Assembly: GCA_934486705.1 (NCBI GenBank)
Contig: CAKSQS010000014.1
Span: forward strand, 1-55,031
Direction of reading: 5' to 3'
DNA: 55,031 bases
Origin: an uncultured Eubacteriales bacterium
GTDB lineage: Bacteria; Bacillota; Clostridia; Oscillospirales; Acutalibacteraceae
Positions 49,954-55,031 of the stretch are shown here, in pieces (the first letter of the stretch is position 1; every line of letters begins with the position of its first letter). Below the pieces are notes generated by a model. It was not told the origin of the DNA. It did not search any database and saw only the letters and a program-made list of their open reading frames with translations. Made by a program: the position numbers and the translations under genes.

Positions 49954-50265
49954 TTGGCAAAAACAATGGCGGAAGAAATTACCGCCGCCGAGCGTATGGC
50001 GGAGAAAACGCTGTCGGACGCGGAGAAAAAGGCGCTGCTTATTGTAAGCGACGCTAAGGAAAAGGCAAAAAGCGACCGAAAAAGCATACTTGAAAACGCC
50101 GAAAACGCAGCGGACAGGCTTTTAAGCGACGCGCGGCACAAAGCGGAGCAGTTTAAATCGGACGCGGGGCTTGAAGCCGAAAGTGCGCTTGATACCTTAA
50201 AGCAGAGCTATGATAAAAACATCACGGCGGCTGTAAATAAGGCGGTAGAAATTTTGAAGGCTTGA
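49954..50265 (+). CDS. V-type ATPase peripheral-stalk subunit (G/H-like)
   Basis: A 103-residue, almost wholly helical, charged protein rich in A, E and K (repeats of A-E-K and S-D-A). This fits the peripheral-stalk subunit that pairs with subunit E (G/H type; NtpF in Enterococcus). It is the first gene of the operon. The TTG start has GGAGGTG six bases upstream. Confidence 0.82.
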   Translation: MAKTMAEEITAAERMAEKTLSDAEKKALLIVSDAKEKAKSDRKSILENAENAADRLLSDARHKAEQFKSDAGLEAESALDTLKQSYDKNITAAVNKAVEILKA

Positions 50266-50302
50266 TTTTAAAAAAATATATGTAAAAGTGTGGTGATTTT
50301 AT

Positions 50303-52306
50303 TTGGCTAAGCTTAAATGCAAATTGGTAAGTATTTACGCACAGCGCAATGATGAAAAGGCTATACTTCGCCGCCTGCAGGAAATGGCTGTAATGGATAT
50401 TGAGTCGGCAGCAGAAGACGCGGAAATTTCGGCGCTGCCTGAAGGCTTTACAAAAACCGATACAGAGGACAGGGTGGCGGCGTATGAGCGAAACGCGGAG
50501 ACCGCCGCGGCGGCTGTAAAGATACTGAACACAAGAGCACCCCGCAAAAAGGGGCTTGCGGGAATGTTCGGCGGAGCGCGGTATTTAGAGCCCGAGCGGT
50601 TTTATTTAAAGCGCGAGCAGATAGAAAGCGCATTATCTCTTGCAAATACGGTAATTGAAGACGACCGCGCCATAGCGGAGGAAAAGGCGGAAACAGCAAG
50701 GCTTAACACAACGCGCGAGCAAATGCTGCCGTGGCTGCCGCTTGATGTGCCGCTTTCTTACTCGGGAACGGCGAAAACAAGGGCTTTTATAGGCACTGTG
50801 GCGGGTATTTACACGCTTGACAGCCTAAACGAAAAAATAGCCGAAACAGACCCCGAGCTGACGCTTTACACCGAAATAATAAATACGGGTAAAGACCTTA
50901 CCTATATTTTTGCCTGTACCCCCAAGGAGCAGGCGGAAAAAGCCGAAGCGGTGCTCAGAACGCTCGGCTTTGCGCGGCCCGTGCAGATAACCTCAAAGCT
51001 GCCGCGGGATAAAATAGCATCAAAAGAGGAAAGAGCAGCCAAATGCAAGGAACGGATTGACGGGTATATTAAGGAAATAAAGGATATATCCGAAAGGTCC
51101 GAGGAAATTGAGGGACTGTACGATTACTGCAAGCGCCACGCCGAGCGGTACAAGGCGATAGGCGAGGCGGGGCAGACGGCGCACACGGTGCTTATAAAGG
51201 GCTATGTTACCGAGCGCGACCTGCCTTACCTTGAAAAGCAGCTGAATAAACAGTTCACGGTGGTTATAGAAGCGGAGGACGCGGATGATGAAAAAGCGCC
51301 CGTGGTACTGCAAAACAACGCTTTTGCAAGACCTGCCGAATCGCTTGTTAAAATGTATTCGCTGCCCGGGCCGCACGATATAGACCCCACGCCGATAACG
51401 GGATTTTTCTATTACCTGTTTTTCGGTATGATGTTTTCGGACGCGGGCTACGGACTTATTATGATACTGGCAACAACCTTTGCGCTTAAAAAGCTGCACC
51501 CCTCGCCCTCAATGAAGCAGAGTATGCGCCTTTTCCGTTACTGCGGAATATCCACATTTTTGTGGGGTCTTGTGTACGGCAGCTTTTTCGGGGACAGCAT
51601 AGCGGTTATAAGCGAAAGCTTTTTCGGGCACAGAGTAGCGCTGCCCGCGCTTATAGACCCGATGAACGGCGACGCGGTGACAATGCTTATTTTAAGCCTT
51701 GCTTTGGGTCTTGTTGAAATAATAGTGGGTCTTTGTGCTAAGTTTGCAACCTGTATGAAAAACGGCGATAAAGCGGGCGCGTTTTTCGACGCGGGGCTTT
51801 GGATAACCGAGCTTATAGGTCTTACGGTAATGGCGGCGGGCTTTGTAATATTGCCGGCGCTTAAAACCGTGGGTATTGTTTTGGCGATAGGCTCTGCTAT
51901 AGGGCTTATACTCACGCAGGGGCGCGATAAGAAAAACCCCGTAGCGCGGCTTTTTTCGGGTATTACCTCGCTTTACGATATTACAAGCTATGTAAGCGAT
52001 TTGCTTTCATTCTCGCGCCTTATGGCGTTAGGGCTTACGACCTCGGCTATGAGCGCGGTGTTTAATATGTTAGCCGGTATGGGCGGCAGAACCGTGGGCG
52101 GATTTTTAATGCTGTTTATTATATTCCCTGTGGGTCACGCAATAAACTTCGGGCTTAACATTTTGGGCGCGTATGTTCATACGCTTCGACTTCAATATGT
52201 AGAGCTGTTCTCAAAGTTTTACGAGGGCGGCGGAAAAGAATTCAAAACATTTTCAACCAATACAAAATATACACAATTGGATCTAAATTCTAAGGAGGAA
52301 AATTAA
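50303..52306 (+). CDS. ntpI: V-type ATPase subunit I (a-type)
   Basis: A 667-residue subunit with an N-terminal soluble half (about 1-340) and a C-terminal membrane half with about seven to eight helices, which forms the ion half-channels next to the K ring. Motifs such as P-T-P-I-T-G-F-F-Y-Y-L-F-F-G-M-M-F-S-D-A-G-Y-G and L-S-F-S-R-L-M-A-L-G-L are typical; the arginine in S-R-L is the one facing the ring. It starts with TTG behind a weak GGTGA site. Confidence 0.94.
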   Translation: MAKLKCKLVSIYAQRNDEKAILRRLQEMAVMDIESAAEDAEISALPEGFTKTDTEDRVAAYERNAETAAAAVKILNTRAPRKKGLAGMFGGARYLEPERFYLKREQIESALSLANTVIEDDRAIAEEKAETARLNTTREQMLPWLPLDVPLSYSGTAKTRAFIGTVAGIYTLDSLNEKIAETDPELTLYTEIINTGKDLTYIFACTPKEQAEKAEAVLRTLGFARPVQITSKLPRDKIASKEERAAKCKERIDGYIKEIKDISERSEEIEGLYDYCKRHAERYKAIGEAGQTAHTVLIKGYVTERDLPYLEKQLNKQFTVVIEAEDADDEKAPVVLQNNAFARPAESLVKMYSLPGPHDIDPTPITGFFYYLFFGMMFSDAGYGLIMILATTFALKKLHPSPSMKQSMRLFRYCGISTFLWGLVYGSFFGDSIAVISESFFGHRVALPALIDPMNGDAVTMLILSLALGLVEIIVGLCAKFATCMKNGDKAGAFFDAGLWITELIGLTVMAAGFVILPALKTVGIVLAIGSAIGLILTQGRDKKNPVARLFSGITSLYDITSYVSDLLSFSRLMALGLTTSAMSAVFNMLAGMGGRTVGGFLMLFIIFPVGHAINFGLNILGAYVHTLRLQYVELFSKFYEGGGKEFKTFSTNTKYTQLDLNSKEEN

Positions 52307-52307
52307 A

Positions 52308-52772
52308 ATGACAATGGGAACTTTTTTGGCGCTTTTGGGCGCGGCACTGGCAACAATTTTCGCAGGTATAGGCTCTGCGCGCGGCGTAGGTATGGCGTGC
52401 GAGGTAGGTATGGGCGTTTTGGCGGAAGATCCTTCAAAATTCGGTAAAATGCTGGTTTTGGAGCTGCTCCCCGGTACGCAGGGACTGTATGGGTTTATAG
52501 TTTCCTTTATAGTGCTTACCAAAATAGGCGTTTTCGGCGGACTTCAAAGCCTTACCACCTGGAACGGATTTATGATTCTTGCGGCTTGCCTGCCTATCGC
52601 TTTCGGCGGTTTGCTTTCGGCTATTTCGCAGGGTAAAGCAGCAGTTGCGGGTATCTCCCTTTTCGCTAAGGATGAAAGCGCGTTCCCGAAGGCGCTTGTT
52701 TCCATTACGCTTGTTGAAATTTACGCCCTTTTGGCGTTCCTTATTTCATTCCTTACCGTAATTCTTCTGTAA
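52308..52772 (+). CDS. ntpK: V-type ATPase subunit K (rotor ring)
   Basis: A 154-residue proteolipid with four membrane helices (two fused hairpins). The ion-binding glutamate E137 is in helix 4 (T-L-V-E-I-Y). The set L54, T57, Q58 (L-L-P-G-T-Q) together with Q108 and E137 corresponds to the sodium ligands known in Enterococcus hirae NtpK. This suggests a sodium-coupled pump. An AGGAGG site precedes the ATG, overlapping the end of the subunit I gene. Confidence 0.94.
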   Translation: MTMGTFLALLGAALATIFAGIGSARGVGMACEVGMGVLAEDPSKFGKMLVLELLPGTQGLYGFIVSFIVLTKIGVFGGLQSLTTWNGFMILAACLPIAFGGLLSAISQGKAAVAGISLFAKDESAFPKALVSITLVEIYALLAFLISFLTVILL

Positions 52773-52782
52773 GGTGAGCGCT

Positions 52783-53358
52783 ATGACGTCAAGTGAAAAA
52801 ATACTTGCCGGCATTGCGGGCGAGGCAAAAACAGAGGCGGAAAAAATAACAGCCGAAGCCGAAAAGCAGGCGGCGGAAATTACAGCCGCGGCAAAGGCGG
52901 AGGCTGAAACGGACGCCGAAAAAATAAAGGCGGACGCAGAAAAAAAGGCGGAGCTTATAATAAACTCGGGCAAATCATCAGCCGGGCTTTTAAAGCGCGA
53001 TAAGGCGCTTAACTGCCGCAGGGGGCTTATTGAAAAGGCGCTCGCCGCAGTTGCCGATGCCGTAAACGCATACGGCGATAAGGATTATTTTGATTTTCTG
53101 CTTACCTTAATTAAAAAAGAAAGGTTGAACGGCAAGGGCGAGGTTTATTTGTCCGTTAAGGATAAAGCCCGCGATACAGCGGCTTTTAAATCAGAGCTTA
53201 GCGCTCTTAACCTTACTTTGAACGATACCTTTGCCGATATAAACGGCGGTTTCATACTTAAATACGGGGATATTCAGATAAACGGCGAATTATCGGCGCT
53301 TATTCACGAAAAACGGGATATGCTGACCGACGAGTTAAATAAAGCGCTGTTTAACTGA
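52783..53358 (+). CDS. ntpE: V-type ATPase subunit E
   Basis: A 191-residue stalk subunit with a long N-terminal alpha helix made of A/E/K repeats (about 10-70), then the globular C-terminal part that caps the A3B3 head. I chose the ATG at 52783 with AAGGTGAG upstream; an in-frame GTG at 52774 lies in that site. It pairs with the G/H-like subunit encoded first in the operon. Confidence 0.9.
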   Translation: MTSSEKILAGIAGEAKTEAEKITAEAEKQAAEITAAAKAEAETDAEKIKADAEKKAELIINSGKSSAGLLKRDKALNCRRGLIEKALAAVADAVNAYGDKDYFDFLLTLIKKERLNGKGEVYLSVKDKARDTAAFKSELSALNLTLNDTFADINGGFILKYGDIQINGELSALIHEKRDMLTDELNKALFN

Positions 53359-53385
53359 AACTAAACTTTAAAAGAAGGTGAGACT

Positions 53386-54363
53386 ATGCCGGAAAAATCT
53401 GTCGGCTTTGCAATAGGTAATTTAAGGGCGAGAGAAAACAGGCTTTTAAAGAAAAACGATTTATCGGGCTTTGCTGCCGCAAGCAATGTAACCGAGCTTG
53501 CGCGTATGCTGCGCGATAAGGGTATAGGCAGAACCGACGGCGCAGACGTGCCTGCTCTTTTGCATGAGGACGCCGAGGAAATGTGGAAATACCTGACCGA
53601 CAACGCGCCCGATACCGCCGCTTTCGCGCCTTTTCTTTGCGAAAACGATTTTCATAACTACAAGGCGGTGCTTAAAGGCATTATAAGGGGCAGGGAATAC
53701 GAGAGCCTGCTTATACTGCCCGCAAGCGTGGAACTGCCTGTACTTGAAAAGGCGGTAAAGGAAAAACGGTTTGATTTACTGCCCGATTATATGCGAAAGC
53801 CCGCCGCAGATGCGTATGAGGTTTTGGTGCAATCGGGCGACAGCCAGCTTGCCGATTGCATTACAGACGCGGGCTGTATGTCGGCGCAGACATTGCTTGC
53901 CGAAAAATCGAAAAATACCGTTATTAAGGACCTTATAACCGTTTCGGTGTTTTATAAAAATATTAAGGCGGCTTTGCGCGCCGCAAAAACGGGCAGAAGC
54001 GCGCAGTTCATAGAAAGCACACTTACCGAAACCGGCGTTGTTTCCAAAAAAGCTATGGTAACAGCGGCGCTGGGCGGCGAAGAAAAGGTTTTGGAGCTGC
54101 TGAGTAAAGCGGTTACGGTAGGCGGCGCAGAGGCTGCCGAGGCGTATAAAAAATCACCCGGTGATTTTGAAAAATATGCCGATAACAGGCTGCTTTCCAC
54201 CGCTAAAAGGTGCAAGTATATAACTATCGGTATAGAGCCGCTTGTAGGCTATATGTTAGCCCGCGAGGCGCAAATAACCGATTTGCAGATAATTTACAGC
54301 GGCGTAAAAACGGGGCAAAGTTCTGATAAAACGCTTGAAAGGCTGCGTGAGCTTTATGGTTAA
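53386..54363 (+). CDS. ntpC: V-type ATPase subunit C
   Basis: A 325-residue all-helical subunit that links the central rotor axle to the K ring (d-type). The N-terminal region G-F-A-I-G-N-L-R-A-R-E-N and the internal three-fold helical repeats fit the family. GAAGGTGAG precedes the ATG. The stop overlaps the subunit F start by 8 bases (ATGGTTAA). Confidence 0.9.
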   Translation: MPEKSVGFAIGNLRARENRLLKKNDLSGFAAASNVTELARMLRDKGIGRTDGADVPALLHEDAEEMWKYLTDNAPDTAAFAPFLCENDFHNYKAVLKGIIRGREYESLLILPASVELPVLEKAVKEKRFDLLPDYMRKPAADAYEVLVQSGDSQLADCITDAGCMSAQTLLAEKSKNTVIKDLITVSVFYKNIKAALRAAKTGRSAQFIESTLTETGVVSKKAMVTAALGGEEKVLELLSKAVTVGGAEAAEAYKKSPGDFEKYADNRLLSTAKRCKYITIGIEPLVGYMLAREAQITDLQIIYSGVKTGQSSDKTLERLRELYG

Positions 54364-54673
54364 AATAGCGGTTTTGGGCGATACCGAAAGCATAAAGGGC
54401 TTTGCGGCAGTGGGGCTTGATATTTACCCTTGTGATAACGATACGGAGAGCGCCGCAGAGTTTAAAAAAATAGTTAATGCCGACTACGGCGTTATTTTCG
54501 TGACCGAGAGGTTAGTGCCCTTTCTTCAAAAAGAGATTGAAAAGGTAAACCGTCAGCTTTCCCCCTCGGTTGTGCCGATCACAGGCGTTTCGGGCAATAA
54601 CGGCTCGGGCGTGGCGGCGCTCAAATGCGCGGTGGAAAAGGCGGTCGGCTCGGATATAATTTTCAACAGATAG
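54356..54673 (+). CDS. ntpG: V-type ATPase subunit F (axle)
   Basis: A 105-residue central axle subunit (F in general V-ATPase naming, NtpG in Enterococcus). I-A-V-L-G-D near the start and Y-G-V-I-F-V-T-E are typical of the Rossmann-like fold. I chose the ATG at 54356, which overlaps the ntpC stop; an in-frame GTG-like extension upstream is antisense to normal family length. Confidence 0.9.
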   Translation: MVKIAVLGDTESIKGFAAVGLDIYPCDNDTESAAEFKKIVNADYGVIFVTERLVPFLQKEIEKVNRQLSPSVVPITGVSGNNGSGVAALKCAVEKAVGSDIIFNR

Positions 54674-54684
54674 GAGTAATCACA

Positions 54685-55031
54685 ATGACCGAAGGAACTA
54701 TAACCAAGGTTGCCGGCCCTCTTGTTATTGCGGAGGGTATGCGCAGCGCGGATATGTTCGACGTTGTGCGCGTTTCGGATAAGCACCTTATAGGTGAAAT
54801 AATAGAAATGCACGGCGATAAGGCTTCAATTCAGGTTTATGAGGAAACGGCGGGCTTAGGTCCGGGCGAAAAGGTGGTTTCCACGGGTAAGCCTTTGAGC
54901 GTTGAATTAGGGCCGGGACTTATCGGCTCGATATTCGACGGTATTCAAAGACCGCTTGCCGAGATAATGAAGGTAAGCGGCACAAATCTTCAGCGCGGCG
55001 TTGAAGTGCCGAGCCTGCCGAGAGATAAAAA
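54685..55031 (+). CDS. ntpA: V-type ATPase catalytic subunit A (partial)
   Basis: The first 115 residues of the catalytic subunit, cut off by the window edge. M-T-E-G-T-I-T-K-V-A-G-P-L-V-I-A and the barrel region I-G-E-I-I-E-M-H-G-D-K-A-S-I-Q-V-Y-E-E-T, then G-L-G-P-G-E-K-V and G-L-I-G-S-I-F-D-G-I-Q-R-P-L, are diagnostic. The nucleotide-binding domain lies outside. GGAGT precedes the ATG. The gene order so far (stalk, I, K, E, C, F, A) follows the Enterococcus ntp operon. Confidence 0.96.
   Translation, partial: MTEGTITKVAGPLVIAEGMRSADMFDVVRVSDKHLIGEIIEMHGDKASIQVYEETAGLGPGEKVVSTGKPLSVELGPGLIGSIFDGIQRPLAEIMKVSGTNLQRGVEVPSLPRDK

Overview
This window comes from a Gram-positive Clostridia-type chromosome, most likely a gut Oscillospiraceae/Ruminococcaceae-like lineage. 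The support is a ylxM-ffh-rpsP-khpA-rimM-trmD translation operon, a V-type rather than F-type ATPase operon, frequent TTG starts with strong GGAGG ribosome binding sites, consensus TTGACA/TATAAT promoters with 17-bp spacers, and many genes overlapping by 4-20 bp. No phage, insertion sequence with transposase, or CRISPR array is visible. Most of the window is core chromosome.

Layout. Positions 1-9292 (+): YlxM, Ffh, S16, KhpA, a terminator, RimM, TrmD, a histidine phosphatase, two unrelated-family FAD proteins and Tex, followed by a DMT transporter (to 10211). Positions 10198-14934 (-): an envelope block of alpha/beta hydrolase, membrane-anchored Mur ligase (MurF-like), Ddl and a cation diffusion facilitator. 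Positions 15073-15307 (+): a tRNA-Met/tRNA-Glu pair with its own promoter and terminator. Positions 15342-16356 (-): YerC and a methyltransferase, divergent from an SbcD/YhaN-like nuclease pair plus a DUF1275 membrane protein (16476-20659, +) and a lipoprotein (20783-21529, +).

Positions 21589-27360 (-): a Trp/Tyr-type ABC transporter whose promoter carries a perfect 18-bp palindrome, then PduL, HemW, a phosphoglycerate-mutase-like phosphatase and a Crp/Fnr regulator. Positions 27599-29338: DegV, a small divergent pair (DUF6809-like gene and XRE regulator) with repeated operator-like sequences between them, and a MITE-like palindromic element. Positions 29357-39839 (-): a long co-directional run of metallophosphoesterase, a PASTA-domain kinase homologue lacking its catalytic residues, the M16 pair YfmF/YfmH with an AT-rich lipoprotein gene wedged between them, Lgt, FolD, a membrane-anchored secreted protein, a TauE-type permease and a BceRS-like two-component system.

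Positions 39872-40078 hold a gene-free cluster of hairpins. Positions 40153-42097 (+) encode a DacF-type carboxypeptidase and a cyclophilin lipoprotein. Positions 42181-49813 (-) hold rpoB-rpoC under its own consensus promoter, without rplJ-rplL upstream. Positions 49926 to the end (+) hold the V-ATPase operon in the order G/H-like, I, K, E, C, F, A (A is cut by the window edge). The K subunit carries the residue set that binds sodium in Enterococcus hirae NtpK.

The points most worth a second look are the degenerate kinase next to a phosphoesterase with substituted metal-site motifs, the hairpin cluster that shares a 14-mer with the rpoB leader, the ylxM leader hairpin that overlaps the ribosome binding site, the XRE/DUF6809 control region, and the predicted sodium specificity of the V-ATPase. 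I found no obvious new defence or biosynthetic system.
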